Shown here one piece after another: positions 1 through 9,549 of a stretch of DNA of 64,000 nucleotides. This DNA comes from Streptomyces fulvorobeus (lineage in GTDB: Bacteria > Actinomycetota > Actinomycetes > Streptomycetales > Streptomycetaceae). The stretch's first letter is position 1. Each line of letters opens with the position of its first letter. The stretch is taken from NCBI RefSeq assembly GCF_013167895.1, contig NZ_BLWC01000001.1:6324001-6388000 (forward strand), read 5' to 3'. The position numbers and the translations under genes are program-made. The notes below the pieces were generated by a model, which saw only the letters and a program-made list of their open reading frames with translations, did no database searches and was not told the origin of the DNA.

Positions 1-1
1 C

Positions 2-961
2 CACGAGTTGAACAATCCGGCCGCCGCGGCCGCCCGGGCGGCCGCTTCACTGCGTGAACGGATCGCCAGGATGCGCCACGAGCTCGCTGCGGTCACCGAC
101 AGTCCTCTCATCCGAGAGGCACTCGCGGAGCTGATCGGGTTCCAGGAGCAGACAGCCGACCGCGTGGCCAAGGCACCGGCACTCAGCCCGCTGCAAGCAG
201 CCGACCGGGAAGACACCCTCACAGAGTGGCTGGAGGACCACGGCATCGAGCAGAGCTGGCAGGTGGCGCCCACTTTCGTCCAAGCCGGCCTGGACAGCGA
301 ATGGCTGGACCGCGTTGAATCGATGCTGGACGAACGAATCCTGCCGTCGGCGATCGGCTGGCTCCACTCCACCGTCGAGACCGAACTGCTCCTGGACGAG
401 ATCACAGACTCCACCGCTCGCATCTCGCACCTCATCGACGCCGCCAAGCAGTACTCCCAGCTGGACCGAGCACCCTTCCGTATGGTCGATGTACACGAGC
501 TCCTCGACAGCACCCTTCTGATGCTGAACAGCAAGATCGGAACCCGGATCACGGTCGTCAGACAGTACGACGAGACGCTGCCGAAGGTTCCCGCCCATCC
601 CGCTGAACTCAACCAGGTGTGGACCAATCTGATCGACAACGCGGTCGCTGCCATGAACGGCGCCGACCGGGACGGCACGCTCACTGTGCGGACCGCGCGC
701 GCCAACGACCAACTGCTCGTGGAGATCCAGGACACCGGCACCGGTATCGACGCCGAGATCCGCGACCGGATCTTCGACCCGTTCTTCACCACCAAGCCAG
801 TAGGCGAGGGCACCGGGCTCGGCCTGGACATTTCATGGCGCATCGTCACCAACAAGCACCATGGAAGCCTCCGCGTCAAGTCCGTTCCTGGCAATACTCG
901 TTTCCAGGTACTGCTTCCGCTTACCGCTACTCAACCCGATCCGACTGAGGAGACACCATGA
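2..961 (+). CDS. Sensor histidine kinase, C-terminal part (5' end outside window)
   Basis: The reading frame is open to the left edge. The first complete codons spell HELNNP, the phospho-acceptor H-box, so the TTG at position 8 is inside the gene and the true start lies upstream. Downstream come an N-box (NQVWTNLIDNAVAAM), a G1 box (DTGTGID), an F-box (FDPFFTT) and a G2 box (GEGTGLGLDIS), i.e. a complete HATPase_c domain. No membrane segment is present in the visible part. The stop overlaps the next ATG (ATGA), so it is translationally coupled to the UBP zinc-finger gene. This pairing recurs in Streptomyces, where the kinase usually has an N-terminal cyclic-nucleotide-binding domain and sits beside a thioredoxin-reductase-like gene; that part is family knowledge, not seen here. 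Confidence 0.9.
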   Translation, partial: HELNNPAAAAARAAASLRERIARMRHELAAVTDSPLIREALAELIGFQEQTADRVAKAPALSPLQAADREDTLTEWLEDHGIEQSWQVAPTFVQAGLDSEWLDRVESMLDERILPSAIGWLHSTVETELLLDEITDSTARISHLIDAAKQYSQLDRAPFRMVDVHELLDSTLLMLNSKIGTRITVVRQYDETLPKVPAHPAELNQVWTNLIDNAVAAMNGADRDGTLTVRTARANDQLLVEIQDTGTGIDAEIRDRIFDPFFTTKPVGEGTGLGLDISWRIVTNKHHGSLRVKSVPGNTRFQVLLPLTATQPDPTEETP

Positions 962-1311
962 CCGGCAACCCTGCAATCGATCCCACCGTCGCGCCGAGCG
1001 GCACCGGCTGTGTTGAGTGCCTGGCGACGAATGGCTGGTGGTTCCACCTCAGGCGCTGTGCGCTCTGCGGGCACGTCGGCTGCTGCGACAGTTCACAGGG
1101 GCAGCACGCCACTGCTCACTACAAGGCCACAGGGCATCCGGTGGTCCAGAGCTTTGAACCGGGAGAGGAGTGGTTCTGGGACTACGCCGCCAACAAGGGG
1201 CGCGAGTCCGGCCCTCTGCTGGCTCCGCCTGGAAGCCATCCCGAGGAGCAGCCGGCCCCAGGGCCGGCAGGACGGGTACCGGCGAACTGGGTGGAGCTCC
1301 TCCACCGCTAG
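958..1311 (+). CDS. UBP-type zinc finger protein
   Basis: A 117-residue protein whose Cys/His pattern matches the ZnF-UBP fold: CVECLATNGWWFHLRRC, then CALCGHVGCCDSS, then H residues in HATAHYKATGHPVV, followed by the family hallmark SFEPGEEWFWDYA. In eukaryotes this domain binds ubiquitin C-termini. The bacterial stand-alone versions have no assigned partner; they commonly follow the kinase seen immediately upstream, so a role in the same redox or nucleotide signalling unit is inferred. The start is fixed by the 4-nt ATGA overlap with the kinase stop. Confidence 0.9.
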   Translation: MTGNPAIDPTVAPSGTGCVECLATNGWWFHLRRCALCGHVGCCDSSQGQHATAHYKATGHPVVQSFEPGEEWFWDYAANKGRESGPLLAPPGSHPEEQPAPGPAGRVPANWVELLHR

Positions 1312-1333
1312 ATGAATGAGTCCGATGTCCCTG

Positions 1334-1620
1334 GGGTTCGCAGAGGATCAAGGTGCTGCTTCCCATGGTTCGGCTCGTTGGTGCGGTGGGCGCGTACCTG
1401 GCGAGGTCCATGGTCAACCCGGCCTGAGGTGCGCAGCGTCGTTCCCGCATCCGGATGAGCGGCGGCGTCGTCCGCTGAGGGGGGCCGTGGCCCAGGATCC
1501 TGGGCCACGGCGGGATCGGGGCGGTCGCCCAGGCGGCCGGGATCAGCGAGACCACAGTCCGCGAGGGCGTGGACGAGCGGGAAGCCGGGGCGGAACCGCT
1601 GGGCCGGGTCCGCCGCCCCG
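1334..1620 (+). pseudogene. Decayed 5' end of an ISAzo13-family element
   Basis: This stretch is recognisably the same sequence as 17787-18070 (shared runs such as GGTTCGGCTCGTTGGTG and GAGACCACAGTCCGC), which is the left end and first codons of the ISAzo13 transposase there. Frames are broken and a region is missing relative to that copy. From 1621 to 1944 I see no gene and no further match to the better copy; it is probably leftover mobile DNA. Confidence 0.75.
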
Positions 1621-1944
1621 TGTCGTTCACCTGTCGCTCTCCTCCGCGAAGAAGACCTCGGCTTCTCACGGGACCTCGATCGTCCTGGCCTGCTCGGTCG
1701 GAACCTCAGGTCCCAGTCTCCAGGTGTGCACGATCAACGGGAAGCTTCATGAGGTTCGTTCTCGGATCCTCGGGGTCCAGTGCCTCGTTCGTTCGACATC
1801 AGGAGAGAGAGTTCCCATGCTGTGCGGGGTGCCTCAGGCTCCGAGGGGCGTGGGCACAGCAGGTGGATGCCCGCCGCAGACCGCAGCACGCCGAGCGTAC
1901 ACACCTGTGCCTGGTACTGGCGGTGGCTGGTGTGGTAGGTGAAG

Positions 1945-4740
1945 TCACTCTGAGGTGGACGCGGCCTCGCTGAGCGGCAGGACGTCCCTGAGCTGGCGGC
2001 GTGAGGTGATCGAGAGCTTGGCGAAGATTTTGCGCAGGTGCCACTCGACCGTTCGCGGACTGAGGAAAAGCCGAGTGCCGATCTCCGGGTTGGTCAGGCC
2101 GTCCCGCACGAGCAACGCGATCTGCCGCTCCTGCGCCGTCAGTTCCTCACCGGACGAGGTCTCGATCGAGCGGTTGCCGATGCGCTCACCTGTGGCGACG
2201 AGTTCACCGCGGGCCCGCTCGGCGAACGCCTCCATCCCGATCGACCCGAACATCTCATACGCAGTTCGAAGCTGCTCTCGTGCCTCGCCCCGCCGACGAT
2301 CTCGGCGCAGCCATTCGCCGTACAGGAGGTGAGCGCGCGCGAGCTCCGGGCGAAGCTCTGTCCGGCCCAGCCGCTCTATCGCCTCGCGGTAGAGGTTTTC
2401 CGCGGCGTCGTCGCTCACCAGCGCCCGAGAGCGCGCGAGTACACCAAGCGCCCAATCCGTGCCCGACGGTTCCGTCACCTCGGCCAGATCCCGCAGCGCC
2501 GCGCGAGCAACGTCACCGTAACCACCACGCACTGCCGCCTCGATCAATTCGGGCAACGCCCAGACCGAAACCCACGGCTCGGGCATCCCGGTGCACACCT
2601 GCGCCGCCGACATTGCCTGCTCGTATCGGCCCAGGCCATTGTACAGAACCGCGGCCGCCCACTGGGCGACGGTGACTCCCATCAGCTGACCGCTCCTGCC
2701 GGCCTCCTCGGTCGTGGCGGCGATCAGTGCCTCGGACTCGGCCACCCGGCCTCGCAGCGCGCTCATCCTGAGCTCGACATGCGGCGCGATGGGTACGCCC
2801 GTCGCCGCGCACACATCCTCGATCTCCGCGACGATCAAAGCCGCAGCGGTGAAGTCTCCGGTCCAAGCGATCGCAATTCCCAGCGATGTCAGGCAGAACG
2901 GGAGCTCGGTCAAGGCGCCGACAGCCCGCACGTGCTCCACGACCCGGCCGACCAGTACGCGCATGGCCCCGTCGTCCCAGACAGCCGCGCTGACACCGTT
3001 GGCCACCCACCCCCAGTTCAGCATTTCGCTCGCCGGGAGATCGGTCAGCGCCGCCAGCGCCCGCTGCAGTACCGGCGCAGCGGCGGCCCGCCCCTCGGTG
3101 ACCAGCAGCGCACAGCCCTCCAGCACCACATCGAGCGCGTGCGGTGTCCCGGCCCGTGCCGGAAGCTCCCTGGCCGCTGTGGAGATCGCCCGCAGGCTGT
3201 CGGAGTGCACGGCCAGCAGCGCCGCGGCACCCCACGCAACCAGATGGGTCTCGCGTGCGAGGTCCATGTCGAAGGGTTCGAGCTGCCGTGCGGCTGTCAG
3301 CAGCAGCGGTGGCGCCTCCTGGTTGAGACCGGCCGCGAACGTGATCCGGCTCCGGACCAGATGCGTCCGGACGCGCTGCCACTCGTTCTGGGCGGCCCGG
3401 TCGGCAACTTCGGCGAACCTGCGGGCAACATCGAGGTCACCGGCCTGCAGGGTGGCTTCCGCAGCTGCCACCGCGCGCTCGGCACGCCGTGAAGAGTCCT
3501 CCGTCAGCGCCACACACCGCTGCAGGAACGCCGCCGCGGCGGCCATCCCGCCGCGTGCCTGCGCCCGGTCGGCAGACCGTTCCAACTCGGCAGCGACGGA
3601 CTCATCCGGTGAAGCCGCCGCGGACGCCCGGTGCCAGGCACGCCGGTCCGGGTCGGCTTGCGGGTCGGTGACCTCAGCCAACGCCAGATGCACCGCTCGG
3701 CGGTTGTCTCTCGATGCCGACCGGTACACCGCCGACCGCACGAGCGGATGGCGGAACGTGACACGTGCATCCAAGGACAGCCATTCCTGCATGCCCTCGA
3801 CGAGCGTCTCCCGCGGGGTCAGACCGAGCCGGCTGGCCGCACTCCACACCAGAACAGGGTCACCGACCGGCTCGGCCGCGGCGATCAGCAGCAACAGCCG
3901 GGCAGGTTCGGGCAAAGCACCGATCCGGGTCAGGAAACTCTGCTCGATCCGGCCCGGCAGCGTGTCAGCGCGCAGCAGGCCGAACCCCCCTGCCATCTGG
4001 GTCACGGTCAGTCCGCGCGGCAGTTCCAGCAGGGCGAGAGGATTGCCTTTGGTCTCGGTGACGATTCGGTCGCGGACCTGCCTGTCGAGACGTCCGTGCG
4101 TGACGGAGTCCAGCAGGGTGTGCGCATCAGTGTCCCGGAGACCGGTGATCTTCAGTTCCGAGAGCCCGAACAGTTCCTGAGACCTCTCCCGCACCCCGAA
4201 GACGACAGCAACCGACTCCGCCAGCAGACGACGGGCAACAAAGCCCAGCACCTGCAACGATGCCTGGTCCACCCACTGTGCGTCATCGATCATGCACAGC
4301 AAGGGATTCTGTTCCGAAGCGTCCGACAGCAGCGTGAGTACCGCCAACCCGACCAGGAACCGTTCGGGCGGGGGCCCCGCCCGCATCCCGAACACCGTCT
4401 CCAACGCGGCACGCTGCGGTCCGGGAAGCTGATCCAGTCGAATCAGCAAGGGAGCGCACAGCTGATGCAGTGTGGCGTATGCCAACTCCATCTCCGACTC
4501 GACGCCGACCGCACTGAGCACCCGCATGTTTACGGCCGAGCTCTCCGCGTAGCGCAGAAGCGCCGACTTACCGACTCCCGGCGCACCGTGTACTACCAGC
4601 ACGCGGCTCTCACCGGCGGCGACGGCCGCAAGCATCCGATCAAGAACGGCACGTTCCGTGTCCCGCCCGAGCAACACGACCTTCTGGGCATCGCCGTGGC
4701 CTGCGCTGCGCCTGCGCCGATCCACCATCACCGCCCTCAT
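1945..4740 (-). CDS. LAL-type transcriptional regulator (AAA ATPase + LuxR HTH)
   Basis: A 931-residue protein with the MalT/LAL architecture. Walker A is GAPGVGKS (about residues 52-59) and Walker B is LLCMIDDAQ (about 145-153). A long alpha-helical TPR-like middle follows, and the C-terminal LuxR helix-turn-helix begins LTAQERQIALLVRDGLTNPE and ends WHLRKIFAKLSITSRRQL. These proteins are large ATP-dependent activators, often pathway-specific for secondary metabolism or catabolism. The neighbours do not identify a target: an atypical SDR gene lies 478 bp upstream on the same strand. The frame is intact and full length for the family. 4741-5217 holds no supported gene. Confidence 0.93.
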   Translation of the reverse strand: MRAVMVDRRRRSAGHGDAQKVVLLGRDTERAVLDRMLAAVAAGESRVLVVHGAPGVGKSALLRYAESSAVNMRVLSAVGVESEMELAYATLHQLCAPLLIRLDQLPGPQRAALETVFGMRAGPPPERFLVGLAVLTLLSDASEQNPLLCMIDDAQWVDQASLQVLGFVARRLLAESVAVVFGVRERSQELFGLSELKITGLRDTDAHTLLDSVTHGRLDRQVRDRIVTETKGNPLALLELPRGLTVTQMAGGFGLLRADTLPGRIEQSFLTRIGALPEPARLLLLIAAAEPVGDPVLVWSAASRLGLTPRETLVEGMQEWLSLDARVTFRHPLVRSAVYRSASRDNRRAVHLALAEVTDPQADPDRRAWHRASAAASPDESVAAELERSADRAQARGGMAAAAAFLQRCVALTEDSSRRAERAVAAAEATLQAGDLDVARRFAEVADRAAQNEWQRVRTHLVRSRITFAAGLNQEAPPLLLTAARQLEPFDMDLARETHLVAWGAAALLAVHSDSLRAISTAARELPARAGTPHALDVVLEGCALLVTEGRAAAAPVLQRALAALTDLPASEMLNWGWVANGVSAAVWDDGAMRVLVGRVVEHVRAVGALTELPFCLTSLGIAIAWTGDFTAAALIVAEIEDVCAATGVPIAPHVELRMSALRGRVAESEALIAATTEEAGRSGQLMGVTVAQWAAAVLYNGLGRYEQAMSAAQVCTGMPEPWVSVWALPELIEAAVRGGYGDVARAALRDLAEVTEPSGTDWALGVLARSRALVSDDAAENLYREAIERLGRTELRPELARAHLLYGEWLRRDRRRGEAREQLRTAYEMFGSIGMEAFAERARGELVATGERIGNRSIETSSGEELTAQERQIALLVRDGLTNPEIGTRLFLSPRTVEWHLRKIFAKLSITSRRQLRDVLPLSEAASTSE

Positions 4741-5217
4741 TTCCTTGAGCCGCCGGTCAGCCCATCTTATGCTTGCTGGTCAGCGGCCGTATTCAGTCCG
4801 ACTCCGCCGGGGATCCCGAGAGGCGTCGGCGGTGAGGGGTCGATCGGCAGCAGGTGCCGTCGAGAGTGGGGAACGCGCTGGGGCCACCGCGGGGTGACCG
4901 GCGCGATCGCCTTCGCGCTCCGGGCCGGCACTCAGTGCATGCACCTGCCGGAGAGGTGCGGCAACCGGTGGGGCGTCTGCAACCGGCTGAGGATATGAGC
5001 CGCCGACGGCACGTGGGAAATGTTCACCGCTCGATCCGGACGGCCATGCCTCCGGTCGGTCCCGCGGCGGGCCGACCACGAAGATCCCCCCCGGTGGCCG
5101 ACGGCCGGTGCCGGTCACGGGCCTTCGTCCTCGCCGACCAGGTCGGCGAGGCTCCCGCCTTCACGGACGTCATGGCCCGCCCGGAGTCGGCCGGTGCAGT
5201 GCTAGTGCCGTCCGGGC

Positions 5218-6006
5218 CTACTCGTTCGACAGGACGAGACGGACTCCGTCGCAGTCCGTGGACGTGGCAGTGAGTTCACCGTCCGCCAGCGTCGCGAGAC
5301 GAACCGGCACGGATGCGGCCTGCAACAGTGCGAAAGAAGCGTCGGGCCCGTCCCCGAAGCCGCCTGCTTCGGCGTCCAGACACACTGCACTCACCAGGAC
5401 GCCGTCCTGGCGTGCCAGACCGGCGTACTGAAGGGTGAGTGCCTCAACGGCCGTCCTTGGCGACACACTGCCGCTGACCTCGGGAAGTCCGCCCTCGACA
5501 ACTGCCGAGGGCAGACGGGCAGGGACGCGTCCGCCGGACCTGAAAGCGCTGCTGACATTGACGACCCGCGCTCTTCCTGATTTACGCAGCAGAGGCAGCA
5601 GTGCCTCGGTCACCGACACCACGCGTACGGATTCGTTGACGTTCGCATCGAAAACGGCTCGCACGTCGTCGTCTGGACTCGCAGTCTTCTCCACCGAGAA
5701 CGCTGTAGTGAGCCCGAGGACGTTGACCAGCACGTCCAGTTGTCCACTGTGCCGCTCGATGCGCTCTGCAACGCGCCAGAGGGAAGCGATGTCGTCGGGG
5801 TCGACCACTGCAGAATGGACATCGCGCCCGGCTGCGTGCAGGACCTGTTCGACGTCCTTGCCCGACATCTCGGTCCGGCTCCCCAGGTACACCGTCATGT
5901 CCACTTCGGCCAGTCGTTCCGCGATGGCGCGCCCGATACCCATGTCGGCCACCGTGACGAACGCGGTACGTCCGTGTTGCACCTGGTCGGAGAGAAGAGA
6001 TGGCAT
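5218..6006 (-). CDS. Atypical SDR-fold protein lacking the catalytic Tyr/Lys
   Basis: A 262-residue protein of Rossmann short-chain dehydrogenase size and layout. The usual TGxxxGIG nucleotide loop is replaced by TVADMGIG, losing its first Gly. NNAG is replaced by NVLG. The Ser of NVSSAF is kept, but the YxxxK pair is absent: the aligned place reads SPRTAVEALT. The fold is probably kept while oxidoreductase activity is doubtful; it may be a ligand-binding or regulatory SDR. The ATG at 6006 is preceded by AGGATC at a plausible distance. A 25-bp near-palindrome lies about 340 bp upstream (6349-6373). Confidence 0.75.
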   Translation of the reverse strand: MPSLLSDQVQHGRTAFVTVADMGIGRAIAERLAEVDMTVYLGSRTEMSGKDVEQVLHAAGRDVHSAVVDPDDIASLWRVAERIERHSGQLDVLVNVLGLTTAFSVEKTASPDDDVRAVFDANVNESVRVVSVTEALLPLLRKSGRARVVNVSSAFRSGGRVPARLPSAVVEGGLPEVSGSVSPRTAVEALTLQYAGLARQDGVLVSAVCLDAEAGGFGDGPDASFALLQAASVPVRLATLADGELTATSTDCDGVRLVLSNE

Positions 6007-6009
6007 GAC

Positions 6010-6906
6010 TGTTGATCCTGTTCACGGTGAGAATTGACGGTGCATTGGGGAAAGAGTCCCGAGACGGGCAGCGTTGGGCCCGTGTGGGGTGGGGCGAACT
6101 CGACCCGAAGGCGCGGCAGGTGCCGGCGGTTGGAGACCGAGGGCGGGCTCATACCCGCACCGGTCGTCGGGCAAATCGGTGCGAGGGAGGGGCGGACGGG
6201 AGCCCCTCAAGGCTTGAACGGATACCCGAATCCGTGCGGCTGTACCTAAAATCCGCACCGGTGGGGGTTGCAGATATCTCCGCGAGGTGTACGTATGAAG
6301 GGTAGCAGGGCGTCGGTCTATGTAGGTGATGAGTGAGGCGTAAGCGAGATACCTAAGTCCTATACTTAGATATATGTCAATACATCGGCGGCAGAATGGA
6401 TTGCGGACCCGGGGGAGAGAGCGGCCGGAGCTGCGGCCGACGGACGAATCATGGTGCCACTGTGCAAGGAGACGGTCAGGGTTGGACTCTCTCGCTCGGA
6501 CGGTGCCCCATGTGGTGATCGCTGGAGTGGACCCGCGTCCACTCGGCGACGCGTCTTCGCCCACGCCGGAGTAGTCAGATGCTCCGGCGAGACGGCCGTG
6601 GACGGAGAATGTGCCAGTACTGCACGAACGACCACGTCCCTCGTTGTCAGAGGACGCCCACCCCACCACCACGCGCCCACCCGTAAGCCGTCGACAGGGT
6701 GCGGGCACGAGTCGTCCGGGCGCGTGGGGCCACAGGTGTGCGCTCCAGAAGCCACTACCGGTGGGCAGCTCCTGGAGCGCGGGTCGAGCTTCGCAAGCGA
6801 TCCGGCCGACTCCGTGCACGAAACCCGGAAGGGGCCAGCGGTAGGTTTCTGCGTATGGCAGGTGGCGACGTGGGGCCGGTCAGACCTTCCGCCCGCGGAT
6901 CCGAGG
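6010..6906. other. Intergenic stretch with no supported gene
   Basis: Several long open frames exist on both strands but none has a recognisable domain or convincing ribosome site, and their composition is what chance gives at this GC. The only clear structure is the AT-rich palindrome at 6349-6373. Confidence 0.5.
6349..6373. promoter_or_regulatory. 25-bp operator-like palindrome in AT-rich patch
   Basis: CTAAGT-CCTAT-ACTTAG is a perfect 6-bp inverted repeat that extends to 10-bp arms with one mismatch. It lies in a short AT-rich island inside otherwise GC-rich DNA. The shape suits a dimeric HTH repressor. It is far (about 340 bp) from the SDR start at 6006, and which gene it controls is unclear. 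Confidence 0.5.
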
Positions 6907-7275
6907 TCAGCTACTGGTGATCACCCTGTAGCTCACCGCCGCGTAAGGGAACTGACCCGAGTGCAGGCTTCCTAGGATGAAGTAGGAGTCACCGGCCCTA
7001 CCGGGCAGACCCGGTTGGCAGTCCGCGTTGTAGTAGACATGCACGTCGGCTCCGGACATGTTCGTTGCCGACAGGGCGGGCTGGGATAGGTTCTGGCAGC
7101 CGGGAGCGTGCAGATCAACGACTGTCCTCGTTCCGGTCAGGTTCTTGCCGCTGAAGAATGACGCCCCGGAGTTCACGGCCGCCGAAGCGGATGGAGCTGC
7201 AGCAGTGCAGGCAAGCACGGCTGCCCCACTGGCAGCCATGGCGGCAAAAGTCCGTCGGGTTGTGCGATTCACCAT
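6907..7275 (-). CDS. Small secreted protein, SMPI/crystallin-like (peptidase inhibitor I36 type)
   Basis: A 122-residue protein with a clear signal peptide: basic start MVNRTTRR, hydrophobic core, and a likely cut after SASA near residue 32. The mature part has FFSGKNLTGTRTVVDL, two Cys in CQNLS and NADC, and a SATNMSGADVHVYYN segment. This resembles the beta/gamma-crystallin-like repeat of Streptomyces metalloproteinase inhibitors and I36-family proteins, though only one motif is obvious. It is exported and probably disulfide-bonded. Function is inferred only from the fold hint. Confidence 0.65.
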   Translation of the reverse strand: MVNRTTRRTFAAMAASGAAVLACTAAAPSASAAVNSGASFFSGKNLTGTRTVVDLHAPGCQNLSQPALSATNMSGADVHVYYNADCQPGLPGRAGDSYFILGSLHSGQFPYAAVSYRVITSS

Positions 7276-7367
7276 GCGTGACTCACCTCATCGGTCGGAA
7301 GGAGGGCCGTGTGACACGGTGGGGGTCACTCCACCGGCGCCCGGGCAAGATTATTGCACCTTAAAAT

Positions 7368-7381
7368 ACCTGACGTCAGGT
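7368..7381. promoter_or_regulatory. Perfect 14-bp palindrome ACCTGACGTCAGGT
   Basis: Fully self-complementary, 93 bp upstream of the secreted-protein start at 7275, in a locally AT-richer patch. It is a plausible operator (GntR-like half sites), but no dedicated regulator is adjacent. Confidence 0.4.
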
Positions 7382-7598
7382 GCCAATGAGCTATTGACAA
7401 CGCAGAAACACGACACCGTCAGAGAAATACGTGTATCGACGACTTCACATGTGACTGAGCACCGCGGCCCGGCCGGATGCCAGTGAGCCGTTTCGGAGCG
7501 GTCGTTGACGGAGTGACGGCGAGGGACCGCAACGCACGAGGCACCCGTGCCATTGAGGAAGGTGTCCGGCCTCTCAACCAACCAGCACAAGCGCCTCG

Positions 7599-8040
7599 TT
7601 GGTCCCCCGTCCTGCCGCACTCGACCTGCCGCACGCGCTGGCCGAGCGGGTCACTCTGCCCATCGTCACCCACGAGGGCGACCACCGCTGCACACTCTCG
7701 CCGCACCAGCGCGCCCTGGCTGCCCAGTGCACCTGCACCGCCCTGACACGCCCGCAAAGCTCCCGGCCGGGTCCGGCGTCTCCCGTCGGGACCGCTCACG
7801 CCTACGGCAGCGCCGTCATCACTCTGCTCGCCGCTCGTGCGCCGGGCCCATGGGCCGGCTTCTACGGCCGCCGTCCGCTTTGACGGGCCGTACGCGCGAC
7901 CTCACCGCAGCCCGTACCCACCGGATCATCAGGATCTGCGAGCGCCAGGGCGTCCCGCTCGTGGTCGACCCGTCTCGCCAGGGCACCGGACCCTGGCTGA
8001 CCACGGCGGTCAACCGGCCCTCGTCGGGTTGCCCCACTCA
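7599..8040 (+). pseudogene. IS5-family (DDE_4) transposase remnant
   Basis: One frame reads LPHALAERVTLPIVTHEGDH, the N-terminus of a common actinomycete IS5-type transposase, then GTAHAYGSAVITLLAARAPG from its HTH. A second frame carries TGRTRDLTAARTHRIIRICE and GTGPWLTTAVNRP from the DDE core. At least two frame changes and a large internal deletion make it inactive. It ends just before the SDR pseudogene. Confidence 0.8.
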
Positions 8041-8057
8041 GGTCGACTGCATGTTCT

Positions 8058-8800
8058 TCAGACCGTGAAACCGCCGTCGACGTTCCAGTTCGCACCGGTG
8101 ACGTACGCCGCCTCCGGACCGGCCAGATAACTGACGACACTGGCAATCTCGTGAGGACGACCGTATCGCCCGAGCGCCATCACCTCGCGCAGCGAATCTG
8201 CGGACTCGCCGTCCTCGGGGTTCATATCCGTTGCGGTGGGCCCGACCTGCACGTTGTTGACGGTGATGCCTCGGGGCCGAGCTCACGTGCCAGCGCGCGC
8301 GTCAACCCGGCGACCGCCGCCTTCGACATCGCGTACAACGACAGTCCGGCACCGGGCACCCGGTCGGCGTTGATGCTCCCGATGTTGATGATGCGGCCGG
8401 TGGCGTCCAGGTGGGGGAGGGCGGCTTTGACCGCAGCGAAGATCCCCTTGACGTTGATGGCGACCAGGCGGTCGAACTGTTCCATTGTCAACGACTCGAT
8501 GTCACCCGCATACAGGACGCCTGCGTTGTTGACGACGATGTCCAAGCCGCCCAGCTGTGCCGCGGTCTCGTCGAGGGACCGTGCTACCTGCTCGGGGTCA
8601 CCGCTGTCGGCCTGGATGGCGACCACAGTGGCGCCGGTTTCGGAGACTTCGGCAACCAGCTTCTCGGCCTCGGCGACCGAGGCGCCGTAGGTGAAGGCGA
8701 CAGCGGCGCCGTCCTCGGCCAGCCGTCTGACGATCGCCGCCCCGATACCACGCGAAGCCCCCGTCACCAGCGCCCGTCGTCCTGCAAGTGATGCTGTCAC
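8058..8800 (-). pseudogene. FabG-like SDR oxidoreductase with one frameshift
   Basis: All classical SDR elements are present: GASRGIG cofactor loop, NNAG, catalytic Ser in NIGSINA, and YAMSK. The frame changes near 8270, where REL-GPE should continue as GITVNN but runs into SPSTTC. The second frame then continues with PTATDMNPEDGES and ends VTGANWNVDGGFTV, the normal C-terminus. One extra G in GAGGCATC would restore a single 247-residue protein. It is a 3-oxoacyl-ACP-reductase-like NAD(P)-dependent enzyme if functional. A palindrome sits 26 bp upstream of the start. Confidence 0.88.
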
Positions 8801-8825
8801 GTCACGTCCCTCTGAAGTTGCTCGG

Positions 8826-8841
8826 TTGATACGTATATCAA
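8826..8841. promoter_or_regulatory. Operator-like inverted repeat TTGATA-N4-TATCAA
   Basis: Perfect 6-bp arms around CGTA, directly upstream of the SDR start at 8800. The position suits a TetR- or MarR-type repressor of the SDR. No regulator gene is adjacent. Confidence 0.5.
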
Positions 8842-9049
8842 GGATTCACCCATGCGGATTCATTCCCGCGGCGGTGAGGAGCCAACATGGGCCGCTGGTC
8901 GCCGTCGCGTTTGACACCATGTTTGCCGCCCGCCTCAGCCGTCGACCTGGTGTCTGACAGCTGCGTCCGCAGGGCCTCTTCTTGTGGGTCCTGCCGCGCG
9001 CGGAGATGCGGCCGACCATCCCTCCCCGTGCCCCGTGGGCTGGGGCAGG

Positions 9050-9375
9050 CCGAGTTCCAGGAGGCACGTCCTGTCGGACGCGGACGGATCGCCCCTGGAC
9101 GTCGGCGTCTCCGCCGCCCACGTCCACGACGGCGAAGGGATGAAGCCCGTGGTGCCCGGTCACTGAACGAGGCACCTCCCACCGCGGAAGGTATTTCAAG
9201 CTGCAACGGCTACATGCCGGCAAGGCGTACGACATGGTCCACCTGCGGGAATGGACGCGGCAAGGGCATCGGAGGGCGCCTCGCCCGTATGGGCATCGGG
9301 TCCGGCGAACGACTGGGCCGGGGCCGATGGGTAATCGAGGCGCGGCCCGCCCGATGCTTGTGACCCGGCGCACGG
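9050..9375 (+). pseudogene. IS5-family transposase remnant (DDE core)
   Basis: HVLSDADGSPLDVGVSAAHV in one frame, then LHAGKAYDMVHLREW and ERLGRGRWVIEA in a second. This is the same transposase type as the fuller copy at 38.6-39.5 kb (compare HVLSDADGLPLRVGLSAANT). Stops and frame changes are present; only the middle and part of the C-terminal third survive. Confidence 0.8.
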
Positions 9376-9498
9376 TACGCACGGAAGCTCCGGCCACCGG
9401 GGCGCCGTGCTCCAAGTTTTTCTCGACACCCTTCAACACATGCTGGGGGTCGTGCGTATCCCCTGATGAATACGTTTTCTGAAAGATGAGGAAGCCCC

Positions 9499-9549
9499 AT
9501 GGCAGTGCGGCACGGAACGGATGCAGGTGACCATGGCTGTGAGCGGTAG
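9499..9549 (+). CDS. Possible 16-residue leader ORF ahead of the sigma gene
   Basis: ATG at 9499 has the best Shine-Dalgarno site in this region (GAGGAAG, 4 nt before) but runs only 16 codons in a frame different from the sigma factor, and overlaps its 5' end. It is either a translational leader or evidence that the sigma N-terminus has lost a base. No similarity is recognised. Confidence 0.3.
   Translation: MAVRHGTDAGDHGCER

Noticed and set aside
8..10. TTG as the start of the first gene
   Set aside because: The upstream codons complete the HELNNP kinase H-box, so the gene begins outside the window.
4741..5217. Small genes between the LAL regulator and the SDR
   Set aside because: Open frames on both strands lack ribosome sites and recognisable motifs.
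6022..6819. Open frame of 265 codons on the minus strand
   Set aside because: No ribosome site, no domain, biased Arg/Pro/Ser composition; likely chance.
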